From positions 1-64,000 of the forward strand of contig CAWGNN010000010.1 in the NCBI GenBank assembly GCA_963824105.1: 64,000 nucleotides of DNA, given 5' to 3'. The DNA comes from CAWDVB01 sp963824105 (lineage in GTDB: Bacteria; Actinomycetota; Actinomycetes; Propionibacteriales; Nocardioidaceae). A program made the position numbers and the translations under genes. A model generated the notes under the pieces. That model had not been told where the DNA came from. It did not search any database and saw nothing but the letters and a program-made list of their open reading frames with translations. This document shows, one piece after another, positions 24,945-34,600 of this stretch (its first letter is position 1; every line of letters starts with the position of its first letter).

Positions 24945-25778
24945 ATGGCGCGGGCGACAGAGAAGCAGCCGAAGGGCGACCGGAAGCTGCGCTACGAGAA
25001 GGTTCAGGAATACGTCCTCGAGCTGATCGCTGAGCGAGACTTGCAGCCGGGCGACAAGCTCCCCAGCGCGTCGAGACTGGCCGAGCTGACCGATGTAAGC
25101 ATGATCTCCGTCCGCCGAGGTCTCACCGAACTTGAGAACGAGGGCATCATCTACCGACACCAAGGCGTCGGTACCTTCGTGGGAACCGGTCGTATCGTCA
25201 CCGCACCGAGTCGCTCAGGTGAGTTGTTGAGTTCGCTCGTTGGCAGGAAGATGCGTCTCCGGGTGCGTACCGAACTGTTGAGCATGGTGGTCGGTGCTGC
25301 TAGTGCGAATATCGCCTCCGCCTTGTCAATCAAGGCGGGCGAGCCGGTCTGGGAGGTCCGACGACTGCGGCACGTCGGCGCGGCAGCCTCCATCTTCGAG
25401 CGCGCCGTCCTACCGATCGTCCGAGTCCCAGTCTTGGATGAGGCATACCTCAGCGCCGGCAAGTCGATGTACGCGTACCTGGAACGCGAGTACGGCCTCA
25501 CCGACGCGATGACCGAGCAGGCCATCCAGGTGGATCATCCAACGAAGGAAGAGCAGAAGGTGCTCTCGCTGAGAGCCACCGCGAACGTCGTCCGGATTCG
25601 CGGCATCAGTTTGGACGTGGAGGGGACTGCCTTCGACTGCTACGAGCAGGTGTATGGGGCATCCAACTTCATCTTCTACGTGGAGAACGTCGATCGGCGT
25701 GAACTTCTCCAGCCCGCAGATATGGGCGACTGGTTGGTGGAGCCAATCGGCCCTCCCAGATCCACGCGCTCCTCGTGA
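24945..25778 (+). CDS. GntR-family regulator (HutC/UTRA type)
   Basis: A 277-aa regulator. The N-terminal wHTH (about 15-80: KVQEYVLELIAERDLQPGDKL, then SASRLAELTDVSMISVRRGL) is GntR-type; the rest fits a UTRA ligand domain (VWEVRRLRHVGAAASIFERAV; SMYAYLEREYGLTDA). ATG at 24945 follows CAGGAGG. It is the last gene of the importer operon and is the natural candidate for binding the CATAC repeats in both divergent promoters, inducing on a phosphorylated sugar or amine. Confidence 0.85.
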   Translation: MARATEKQPKGDRKLRYEKVQEYVLELIAERDLQPGDKLPSASRLAELTDVSMISVRRGLTELENEGIIYRHQGVGTFVGTGRIVTAPSRSGELLSSLVGRKMRLRVRTELLSMVVGAASANIASALSIKAGEPVWEVRRLRHVGAAASIFERAVLPIVRVPVLDEAYLSAGKSMYAYLEREYGLTDAMTEQAIQVDHPTKEEQKVLSLRATANVVRIRGISLDVEGTAFDCYEQVYGASNFIFYVENVDRRELLQPADMGDWLVEPIGPPRSTRSS

Positions 25779-25983
25779 CGGCACGACAGCCGTGTTGTGA
25801 GGCATCGGGTCCTTGGGCGGACACCGTGACAAGAGTGTCGTCGCTGTAGGGGCGTCCAGGCTTGCAGATGCCCACATGTATTGCCATTGGTCGAGGTGGG
25901 AGCAATTTCTGCACGCGGATGGCGCCCAGGGTTAGCCCTCGTCGGGATCCTCCAACCTCCCCAGAGCGGTTCAGGGCAGAGCC

Positions 25984-26099
25984 CCTATTCAACTGGTCCG
26001 GATTCCGCTAGTTTCCGGCTGGCACCCTGACACCGGCCGAGCGGGGGCTCTTCACGGTCCGGTCCAGGGTTCCTACCGAATGAACCAAGGAGAGCCCCT
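25984..26099 (+). repeat. Leader region shared with 39942-40061, copy 1
   Basis: About 115 bp before the membrane-protein gene are nearly repeated before its decayed copy at 40062. The shared part includes GGGCTCTTCACGGTCCGGTC and the GGAGAGCCC ribosome-site region. Conservation of non-coding sequence shows the whole promoter-gene unit was duplicated. The rest of 25779-25983 shows nothing recognisable. Confidence 0.75.
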
Positions 26100-26684
26100 A
26101 TGGCGCTGTTCGATGTCGTCCTGTTCTTGCACATCGCGGTCGCGATCTCGGCGTTCGCGCTGTCCGGTGTCATCCATACCTCGGAGTACCTACTCGGTCG
26201 GTCCTCGACCGCCGCTGACGCCCTGCGGATGCTGAAGGTGCAACGACTGGCTCCGCTCTTCGCTGTGCTGATCTTGTTGCTGCTGAGTCTGGGCAGCTGG
26301 CTCGTGCAGCTGTCCGAAGCCCCCGACAAGTTCAGCTTCTCCGACCCCTTCGTCTCCACCGCGATGCTCGTCCTGTTGATCGCGTTCGTCGACGGTCCGG
26401 TGATTCTCGGTCAGCACGCCAAGAAGCTTGCCGGGGCCCTGGCGCAGAGCCCCGACGGCAGCATCTCTCCGCAGGCGCGAGCGTTGATGGGCAACCCTGT
26501 GCCGGCCATCGTCAGCTACGGCAACACGTTCCTCGTGCTTGCCGTCGTCTTCAACATGGCGGTCAAGCCGAGCCTTGTCGGGTGTCTGGCGTCGCTGCTG
26601 GTCGGGCTTCTGATCGGCGTGGCGCTCGGACTCAGGTCGGCCGGATCGGTGGCCGACCCCTCGGTCGTCCCTGAGGCTGCCTAG
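26100..26684 (+). CDS. Small multi-pass membrane protein (DUF2269-like)
   Basis: A 194-aa protein with about four TM helices: FDVVLFLHIAVAISAFALSG, LAPLFAVLILLLLSLGSWLV, TAMLVLLIAFVDGPVILGQH and VGCLASLLVGLLIGVALGL. The His in LFLHIAV and the general shape resemble DUF2269 integral membrane proteins; the family call is tentative. The GGAGAGCCC before ATG 26100 is a good ribosome site. A damaged second copy lies at 40062. Function unknown. Confidence 0.65.
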   Translation: MALFDVVLFLHIAVAISAFALSGVIHTSEYLLGRSSTAADALRMLKVQRLAPLFAVLILLLLSLGSWLVQLSEAPDKFSFSDPFVSTAMLVLLIAFVDGPVILGQHAKKLAGALAQSPDGSISPQARALMGNPVPAIVSYGNTFLVLAVVFNMAVKPSLVGCLASLLVGLLIGVALGLRSAGSVADPSVVPEAA

Positions 26685-26687
26685 CCC

Positions 26688-26700
26688 TAGATTGGCGGCG
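26688..26700 (+). promoter_or_regulatory. -10 box directly before a GTG start (leaderless)
   Basis: TAGATT at 26688-26693 ends 6 bp before the GTG at 26700, so transcription should start at the initiation codon itself. No ribosome site precedes the gene. Leaderless transcripts are common in actinobacteria. Confidence 0.5.
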
Positions 26701-29192
26701 TGACCGCCGTTTCTGCCGAAGGCCAGCTTCCCGAGCGTGCGAGGGTCGTGATCATCGGCGGGGGAGTGATCGGCTGCTCGGTCGCCTATCACCTCGCTCA
26801 TGCCGGATGGACCGACGTAGTCGTGCTCGAGCGCGACCGCCTGACGTCGGGTACGACGTGGCACGCGGCCGGGCTGATGACCTGCTTCGGATCGACCTCG
26901 GAGACGTCGACGGCGATCCGCCTCTACTCGCGGGATCTCTACGCTCGGTTGGAGGAGGAGACCGGGCAGGCTACCGGCTTCAAGCCCGTGGGCCTCATCG
27001 AGGCAGCCGCTGACGAAGCCCGCCTGGAGGAGTACCGCCGGGTCGCGGCGTTCCAGCGGCATCTGGGCCTAGAGGTGGAGGAGATCTCGCCGCGGGAGAT
27101 CGCCGAGCTGTTCCCGTGGGCGAAGACCGACGACCTGCTGGCCGGCTTCCACGTGCCGGGCGACGGCAGGGTCAACCCCGTCGACCTGACCGTCTCCCTG
27201 GCCAAGGGCGCCAAGCAGCTCGGCGTGCGGATCGTCGAAGGCGTGACCGTCGAGGACGTCATCACCGAGCGGGGACGGGTGACCGGCGTCCGGGTCTCCA
27301 GCTCCGGTGAGAGCACGAGCATCGAGGCCGAGTACGTCGTCAACTGCACCGGGATGTGGGCCCGCGAGCTCGGCGCTCGCAACGGCGTGCTCATCCCGAA
27401 CCAAGCAGCCGAGCACTACTACCTGATCACCGACACCATCGAGGGGCTCGACCCCAACGCGCCGGTGTTCGAGGACCCGGCTGCCTACGGCTACTACCGC
27501 GAGGAGGGGGGCGGGATGATGGTCGGCCTCTTCGAGCCTCGGGCGGCGCCGTGGAGTGTCGAGGGGATCCCGCGTAACTTCTCGTTCGGCACGATCCCGC
27601 CCGACTGGGACCGGATGGCTCCCTTCCTGGAGAAGGCGATGGCCCGGGTCCCGGTGACCCTGGAGGTCGGCGTCCGCACGTTCTTCTGTGGTCCGGAGTC
27701 GTTCACGCCCGACCTCGCGCCGGCGGTCGGGGAGGCTCCGGGGCTGCGCAACTATTTCGTGGCGGCGGGGATGAACTCGGTCGGTGTGCTCTCCGCGGGC
27801 GGTCTCGGTCGGGTGCTCGCGCACTGGATCACCACCGGCCGTCCCGACGTCGACGTCACCGGCTTCAACGTCGACCGCTTCCGCCCTTGGCAGGTCGATG
27901 ACGCCTACCGGCAGGCTCGCACCACCGAGATCCTGGGCACGGTTTACGCCGCACACACTCCGGGCAAGCAACTGCGCAGCGCGCGCGACATCCTGCTCTC
28001 TCCGGTGCACCAGCGACTGGTCGACCAGGGTGGCTACCTGCGTGAGGTGTCGGGTTGGGAGGGCGCTGACTGGTTCGCGGGGCCGGGGGCCACTCCGGTC
28101 GCCGAGCCGACGTGGGGCCGGGCGCCGTGGTTCGAGCAGTGGGAGATCGAGCACCGGGCCGTCCGCGAGGACGTCGGGCTGATGGACATGAGCTTCATGG
28201 CGAAGTTCCGGGTCCAGGGGTCGGAGGCCGGGAGCCTGCTCGACTGGGTCTCCGCAGGAGCGGTGAACGACAAGCCCGAGACGATCACCTACACGCAATG
28301 GCTCGACGAGGACGGCCGGATCGAGAGTGACCTCACGGTCACCAAGCTCGCGGACGGGGACTTCTTTGTGGTCTCCTCCGACACCGCGCACGGTCACACG
28401 CTCGCCTGGCTCGGGCGATACGGCCGCGATTACGACTGCACGGTCACCGACGTCACCGCCGACTACGCGCAGCTCAACCTGCAAGGACCCCGGTCGCGTG
28501 AAGTGCTGGCAGGCCTCACCGACACCGACCTGTCGACCGAGGCATTCGGTTTCCGCACCGCCCGCTGGATCGTGGTGGCCGGGGTGGAGGTGCTCTGCGT
28601 GCGCATCACCTACCTCGGCGAGCTCGGCTACGAGCTCTACGTCCCCGCGGAGCAGGCCCTGTCCGTGTACGACTCGGTGCAGGCGGCCGGGGCTGCCTAC
28701 GGCCTGCGGCCGGTGGGGCTCAAGGCGCTGGCCTCACTCCGGATGGAGAAGGGCTACCGCGACTTCGGTCACGACATCGACAACACCGACTGCCCGCTCG
28801 AAGCGGGCCTCGGATTCGCCCTGGCCCTCGACAAGCCGGGCGGCTTCGTCGGCCGGGACGCCGTGCTGGCCCGGAAGTCCGCCAACGATGAAGCAGGCGG
28901 GATGGCGCAGCGGATCGTTCAGGTCCGGGTGCTCGATCCCGAGCCGCTGCTGTTCCACGCGGAGGTGCTCCGTCGGAACGGTCACGCGGTCGGCTACCTC
29001 CGGTCCGCGTCGTACGGCTGGACCGTCGGTGGGGCTGTCGGACTCGCCATGGTCTCGGGCGGGAGCGAGCCGGTGACCCTCCAGTGGCTGGAGGCGGGCT
29101 CCTGGGACGTTGACATCGCCGGGCAGCGCCAACCGGTCGAGGTGTCGTTGCGGCCGTGGTACGACCCCACCTCGGCACGGGTCAGGTTGTGA
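26700..29192 (+). CDS. FAD-dependent dimethylglycine/sarcosine dehydrogenase-like protein fused to a GcvT domain
   Basis: An 830-aa fusion. Residues 15-400 are a DAO-type FAD oxidoreductase (VVIIGGGVIGCSVAYHL, DERLT-like SGTTWHAAGLM for covalent/close FAD contact); residues about 430-830 are a folate-binding GcvT half (YTQWLDEDGRIESDLTV; LNLQGPRSREVLAGL; YLGELGYELYVP; RMEKGYRDFGHDI). Such enzymes oxidatively demethylate N-methylglycines and hand the one-carbon unit to tetrahydrofolate. GTG start at 26700, probably leaderless. Stands alone; dimethylglycine versus sarcosine is not resolvable. Confidence 0.8.
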   Translation: MTAVSAEGQLPERARVVIIGGGVIGCSVAYHLAHAGWTDVVVLERDRLTSGTTWHAAGLMTCFGSTSETSTAIRLYSRDLYARLEEETGQATGFKPVGLIEAAADEARLEEYRRVAAFQRHLGLEVEEISPREIAELFPWAKTDDLLAGFHVPGDGRVNPVDLTVSLAKGAKQLGVRIVEGVTVEDVITERGRVTGVRVSSSGESTSIEAEYVVNCTGMWARELGARNGVLIPNQAAEHYYLITDTIEGLDPNAPVFEDPAAYGYYREEGGGMMVGLFEPRAAPWSVEGIPRNFSFGTIPPDWDRMAPFLEKAMARVPVTLEVGVRTFFCGPESFTPDLAPAVGEAPGLRNYFVAAGMNSVGVLSAGGLGRVLAHWITTGRPDVDVTGFNVDRFRPWQVDDAYRQARTTEILGTVYAAHTPGKQLRSARDILLSPVHQRLVDQGGYLREVSGWEGADWFAGPGATPVAEPTWGRAPWFEQWEIEHRAVREDVGLMDMSFMAKFRVQGSEAGSLLDWVSAGAVNDKPETITYTQWLDEDGRIESDLTVTKLADGDFFVVSSDTAHGHTLAWLGRYGRDYDCTVTDVTADYAQLNLQGPRSREVLAGLTDTDLSTEAFGFRTARWIVVAGVEVLCVRITYLGELGYELYVPAEQALSVYDSVQAAGAAYGLRPVGLKALASLRMEKGYRDFGHDIDNTDCPLEAGLGFALALDKPGGFVGRDAVLARKSANDEAGGMAQRIVQVRVLDPEPLLFHAEVLRRNGHAVGYLRSASYGWTVGGAVGLAMVSGGSEPVTLQWLEAGSWDVDIAGQRQPVEVSLRPWYDPTSARVRL

Positions 29193-29270
29193 GCTGCACG
29201 CTGCCGGGTGACCGGTCGGAGCGACCGTGGAGCATGTCGTGAGACCTTGGCGACGGGGGTCGCCGGCGGC

Positions 29271-30662
29271 TCAGCTCGGCCGGGGCGCGCCCTTGCGGCT
29301 GTAGCGGAACCACGTGATGCCGACGCACATCGCCGCCCAGGCGATCCCCACTGCGTAGAAGGCGGTGGCTCCGATGGTGGTGATCCCGACGCCGAAGAAG
29401 AACGGTCCGAAGGCGGCGATCGCCGCGGTCCAGCCGATCACGCCGCCGGCCTGACGGCGCTCGAAGATCATCGGCATCTGCTTGAAGGTGGAGGCATTGC
29501 CGATACCGGAGAACAGGAAGATCGCGAGCATTCCCCACAGGAACTGGTGGAAGTCACCGCGGAGAGCCTCGGCCGAGCTCATGTTCGGCGTGAGCGCCGG
29601 CAGGGTCCAGGCGATCGAGACCATGAGACCCACCCCGGAGATCAGCGTCCAGACCGCGCCGCCCATGCGGTCGGTGAGCGGGGAGAAGAGCACCCGTGCG
29701 CCGGCGCCGATAAGGGGTCCCAGGAAGACGTACTTCACCGGGTCGGGAACGTCGTAGCCGTTCACCAGGATCTGCGCGGTCGCGCCGACCCCCCGGACGA
29801 TCTGGTCGTTGCCCGACCCGTACAGGTTGTTCATCAGCAGCCCGAACTGGGCGGCCAGCCCGGAGAACGTGCCGAACGTCATGACGTAGAGCAGTGTCAT
29901 CAGCCAGGTGTCGACGTTCTTGAAGATGTCGAACTGCTCCCGGATGTTCGCCTTGATGGGTACGGACTTCAGCATCGTCCAGGCGAGGAGCGCTCCGATG
30001 ACCATGAGGGGGATCCACACGAACGACGCGTTCTGGAACGACACTTCCTTGGCCGCCCTTCCGGGGGCGGTCAACTGCTGGGTCCCACCGAAGACCGCCA
30101 GCGCGGATGCGGCGATGAGGTAGGGCGTGAGCAGCTGCACGAGGGAGACCCCGAAGTTGCCGAGGCCCGCCTGGACACCCAGCGCGATGCCCTGCTTGGC
30201 CCGTGGGAAGAAGAACGACGTGCTCGGCATGAAGCCGGAGAAGGCCCCGCCGCCGATGCCGGCCAGGAAGGCGAGGGTCATCAGCTCCCAGTAGGGAGCG
30301 GTGGGGGACTGCACCCGCACGCCCCATCCGAGAGTGGAGGCCACGAGGAGCAGAGTGGTCAGCGAAACCATCCTCCGGGTGCCCATGATGGGCGGGAGCA
30401 CCATCCACACCAGCCGGAAAAGGCCGGCCGACAGGCCCGGCATCGCCGCCATCCAGTACAGCTGTGTGGTGCTGAAGCTGTAGCCCAGGGCATTGAGCTT
30501 CGGGATGATGGCGCTGGGGAGGAACCACGCCACGAAGGCCAGCGTCAGGCAGAACGTCGTGATCCACAGCGTCCGCCACGCGAGCCGAGAGTCCCAGGTC
30601 GCCTTGTCCTCGGGATCCCACGCGTCGAGCCACTCACCGCTGGTGTGGGGGGTGGTCGTCAT
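29271..30662 (-). CDS. narK: Nitrate/nitrite transporter, NarK family
   Basis: A 463-aa MFS protein with 12 TM helices. The nitrate signatures are visible as GIGGGAFSGFMPSTSFFFP and SGIGNASTFKQMPMIF, and R in MAAMPGLSAGLFRLVWM. It moves nitrate in and/or nitrite out for the nitrate reductase encoded divergently downstream. Intact, unlike the second narK at 38377. The 205-bp gap to the regulator gene holds a TTG-N8-CAA site. Confidence 0.9.
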   Translation of the reverse strand: MTTTPHTSGEWLDAWDPEDKATWDSRLAWRTLWITTFCLTLAFVAWFLPSAIIPKLNALGYSFSTTQLYWMAAMPGLSAGLFRLVWMVLPPIMGTRRMVSLTTLLLVASTLGWGVRVQSPTAPYWELMTLAFLAGIGGGAFSGFMPSTSFFFPRAKQGIALGVQAGLGNFGVSLVQLLTPYLIAASALAVFGGTQQLTAPGRAAKEVSFQNASFVWIPLMVIGALLAWTMLKSVPIKANIREQFDIFKNVDTWLMTLLYVMTFGTFSGLAAQFGLLMNNLYGSGNDQIVRGVGATAQILVNGYDVPDPVKYVFLGPLIGAGARVLFSPLTDRMGGAVWTLISGVGLMVSIAWTLPALTPNMSSAEALRGDFHQFLWGMLAIFLFSGIGNASTFKQMPMIFERRQAGGVIGWTAAIAAFGPFFFGVGITTIGATAFYAVGIAWAAMCVGITWFRYSRKGAPRPS

Positions 30663-30831
30663 CGGTTTCCTCCTGTGCTCGAAGAGGCCTTCCGGTTGCC
30701 GGACTGATCCCGCGTTTGGAGGATCTTGTCCTTCAAATCCATGTCGGAGCGTACGACGCGGGGAGGGACCTGGCGCAACGCCCGGGTGACTTTCGGCGCA
30801 AACTCCCGACTTTGGTCCCGCCCATCAGGGC

Positions 30832-30849
30832 ATTTGGAGTAGTGCAAAT
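30832..30849. promoter_or_regulatory. CRP/FNR-like inverted repeat between narK and the nar regulator
   Basis: ATTTG (30832-30836) and CAAAT (30845-30849) form an inverted repeat with the core TTG-N8-CAA (30834-30847), the spacing of CRP/FNR-family sites (TTGAT-N4-ATCAA). It lies 19-36 bp before the regulator's GTG and upstream of divergent narK, where an oxygen or NO regulator would act. The outer bases are weaker than consensus. Confidence 0.45.
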
Positions 30850-30867
30850 CGAAGTCGGTCTGTCAGA

Positions 30868-31644
30868 GTGGGCGACGTGACCGAGAACCTCGCGGCCGAG
30901 GGTGCCTCCAGGCAGGGAGCACCGCTGCTGGACTCGCCCGTGCGGCGAGCCATCACCGAGGCCCTGTCGGCGCCGCCCCCCACGAGCGGGCAGGGAACGC
31001 CGGCGGCCCCGGGGTGGACCGCCGGCCTGTTGGCCGACGTGGTCGGGCTGCACGTCACCACCGTGAGGTTCCATCTCGACCAACTGGTCGCCAGCGGCCT
31101 GGTGACGGCGAAGTTCACCCGGGAGTTCGGGGTCGGTAGGCCCCGCAAGGTCTACGCCCTGGCGGCCGGAGACCCCCTCACGACCGGGTCCTCGGAGGCG
31201 CTCCCCTTGCTGGCGGGCCTGCTCGCCGAGTCCTTCGAGAGCGGCGCCAGTCCCGAGGAGGCTGGGGAGCGGTGGGTGCTCCGCCATCTGGACCTCGAGG
31301 ACAGCGGTCCGGCCGGATCGATCAGCGAATGGCTGACCAAGGTGGGACGGCTGATCGGCGTGCTCCACGAGTGGGGCTACTCCCCGGTCATGTCGACCGA
31401 GCAAGGGGGCCGCGTGTGCAATCTCGAGCTCTCCCACTGTCCGTTCCTGGACCTAGCCCGGGCCAACCGCGCCGTCGTCTGCGGGGTGCACAAGGGCCTG
31501 TTGGCAGGTGCCATGCACGAGATGGGCGAGCGCCAGGTCGACGTCTCCTTGCAGCCATTCGTCGGGCCGGATGCGTGCCGGGCAAAGATCACCACACACA
31601 CGCCGTTCCACCGTCCCGTCCCCCAGAGCCGAGGAGAGTCATGA
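30868..31644 (+). CDS. Winged-helix regulator with a C-terminal Cys-rich domain
   Basis: A 258-aa regulator starting at GTG 30868 (GTG 30877 also possible). Residues about 50-95 form an ArsR/DeoR-like wHTH (LLADVVGLHVTTVRFHLDQL then FGVGRPRKVYAL). The C-terminal domain has C164, C171, C185 and C217 (spacings x6, x13, x31), recalling the Fe-S domain of SufR-type regulators but with different spacing. Its stop overlaps the narG ATG, so it is co-transcribed with the nitrate reductase. I infer a redox, oxygen or NO sensor for nar genes. Confidence 0.7.
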   Translation: MGDVTENLAAEGASRQGAPLLDSPVRRAITEALSAPPPTSGQGTPAAPGWTAGLLADVVGLHVTTVRFHLDQLVASGLVTAKFTREFGVGRPRKVYALAAGDPLTTGSSEALPLLAGLLAESFESGASPEEAGERWVLRHLDLEDSGPAGSISEWLTKVGRLIGVLHEWGYSPVMSTEQGGRVCNLELSHCPFLDLARANRAVVCGVHKGLLAGAMHEMGERQVDVSLQPFVGPDACRAKITTHTPFHRPVPQSRGES

Positions 31645-34600
31645 GTCTCGAGAGCCCTGTCCAGAAGGCCCTGATCTCGGGGCGCAGGTTCTTCACCGGC
31701 GCCGAGGTTTCCGATGACGACCGGACGCTCTTCAAGAAGGGTGGGCGCCAGGGGGACGTGTTCTACCGGGACCGGTGGAGCCACGACAAGGTGGTGCGGT
31801 CGACCCACGGCGTCAACTGCACGGGCTCGTGCTCGTGGAAGGTGTACGTGAAGGACGGCATCATCACCTGGGAGACCCAGCAGACCGACTACCCCAGCAC
31901 CGGCCCCGACCGGCCCGAGTACGAGCCGCGCGGCTGCCCCCGCGGCGCGGCCTTCTCCTGGTACACCTACAGCCCCACCCGGATCCGCTATCCGTACGTG
32001 CGAGGCGTTCTGCTGGACATGTACCGGGCGGCGATGGCCCGCTACGGCGACCCGGTGGTGGCCTGGGGGTCGATCGTCCAGGACCCCGAGCTGGCCCGCC
32101 GCTACAAGTCGGCGCGAGGCAAGGGCGGCCTCGTGCGGGCCAGCTGGGAGGAGGTCGCCGAACTGGTGGCGGCCGCCCACGTCTACACGGTCAAGCGCTG
32201 GGGGCCCGACCGCATTGCCGGCTTCTCACCGATCCCGGCGATGTCTCCGGTCTCGTACGCCTCCGGGTCTCGCTTCCTCGAGCTGATCGGGGCCCCGATG
32301 CTGTCGTTCTACGACTGGTACGCCGACCTGCCCAACGCGTCGCCCCAGATGTTCGGCGACCAGACCGACGTCCCGGAGTCCGGGGACTGGTGGGATGCGG
32401 GCTACCTCATCATGTGGGGCTCCAACGTGCCGATGACCCGCACCCCGGACGCACACTGGATGACCGAGGCGCGCTACCGCGGCCAGAAGGTGGTGGCGGT
32501 CGCGCCCGACTATGCCGAGAACGTCAAGTTCGCCGACGAGTGGGTGAGTCCGGCCCCCGGGACGGACGGTGCTCTGGCGATGGCCATGGGGCACGTCATC
32601 CTCAAGGAGTTCTTCGTCGACCGGCAGGTCCCGTTCTTCACTGACTACAACAAGCGGTTCACCGACCTGCCGCACCTGATCTGTCTGGAGGACGCCGGCG
32701 ACGGCTCCTTCCGGCCGGGCAAGTATCTGGTGGCCGGCGACATCGACCATCCCGAGGGTGGCAGCGAGAACGCGATGTGGAAGCCCGCCGTGATGGACGC
32801 GTCCGGGCAGGTCCGGATCCCCCGGGGCTCGATCGGGCACCGGTTCGGCGAGGAGGGCCTCGGACAGTGGAACCTCGACCTGGGTGACATCGACCCCGCG
32901 CTCAGCGTTCTCGGTCTGGGCGACGAGCCCGTCGAGGTGGAGCTGCCGCGCTTCGACGCGGCCGGGGGCAACGCCACCCTGCATCGGCGCGGGGTGCCTG
33001 CTGTGCGGGTGGGGGAGCGGCTGGTCACGACCGTCTTCGACCTGATGCTCGCCCAGTACGGCGTGTCCCGCGACGGGCTCCCCGGCACCTGGCCATCGGG
33101 GTTCGACGACGCATCCTCGCCCGCCACTCCGGCCTGGCAGGAGCAGCACACCGGCGTGCCAGCCGCGCAGGTGACCCGGCTGGCTCGCGAGTGGGCCCAC
33201 AACGCCATCGACTCCGAGGGCCGCGGCATGATCCTGCTGGGCGCGGGCACCAACCACTGGTTCCACTCGGACCAGATCTACCGCGCCATCCTGGTGCTCA
33301 CCACGATCACCGGGTGCCAGGGTCGCAACGGGGGAGGCTGGGCCCACTACGTGGGTCAGGAGAAGGTCCGGCCGCTCATGGGCTTCCAGCACATGGCCTT
33401 CGCCCTGGACTGGCACCGGCCGCCGCGTCACATGAACCAGACCGCCTACTGGTACGTGAATGCCTCCCAGTACCGCTACGACACCTTCGATGCCCAGGAT
33501 CTCGACGCGGGCACCGGAGTCTTCGCCGGGCGGACCGTGATGGACCTGCTCGCCCAGTCGGCGCGGCTGGGCTGGAGCCCGAGCTACCCGACGTTCAACC
33601 GCAGCAGCCTGGCCCTGGCCGACGAAGCGGCTGCCGCCGGGATGGAGCCGGCCGCCTACGTGGTGGACCAGCTGAAGTCGGGTCGGCTCCGCTTTGCCGT
33701 GGAGGACCCCGAGCACGAGGACAACCACCCGCGGGTGCTGAGCCTGTGGCGTGCCAACCTGCTCGGCTCCTCGGCGAAGGGGAACGAGTACTTCCTGCGG
33801 CACCTGCTGGGCACCGACAGCGCGGCGACCGCTCAGGAGGCCCCGCCGGACAAGCGTCCCCGAGACGTGGTGTGGGCCGAGCGGGCGCCCGAGGGGAAGC
33901 TCGACCTGCTGATGACGATCGACTTCCGGATGACCAGCTCGACGATCCTGTCCGACGTCGTGCTGCCCGCGGCCACCTGGTACGAGAAGCACGATCTCAA
34001 CACCACCGACATGCACCCGTTCATCCATTCGTTCAACCCGGCGATCAACCCTCCATGGGAGACCCGGACCGACTGGGACGCCTGGAAGGCCATCGCCCGC
34101 CGGTTCTCCGAGCTCGCCGTCGACCACCTCGGCACGCGCAAGGACGTCGTCGCCAAGCCGCTGTGGCACGACACTCCCGAGGCCATGGCCACCGTGCACG
34201 GGGTCGTGCAGGACTGGAGCACGGGCGAGGTCGACCCGGTGCCGGGCAAGACCATGCCGGTCCTCGCCGTGATCGAGCGCGACTACACCGCGGTGTACGA
34301 CAAGATGATCTCGATCGGCCCTCTGCTGGAGAGCCTGGGCATGGTCACCAAGGGCGTGGCGTACGACGCCGTTCGCGAAGTCGGCATCCTGCGCGCCCGC
34401 AACGGCGTGACGCACGGCGGCGCCGGCGACGGGCAGCCCAGGCTCGAGACGGACGTCCAGATGGCCGACGCGATCCTCCACCTGTCGGGGACCACGAACG
34501 GGCACCTGGCCACACAGGGGTTCCGCTTCCTCGAGAGGCGCACCGGCACCCGGCTCGCCGACCTGGCCGCCGAGCACGAGGGTAAGCAGATCACCTTCGC

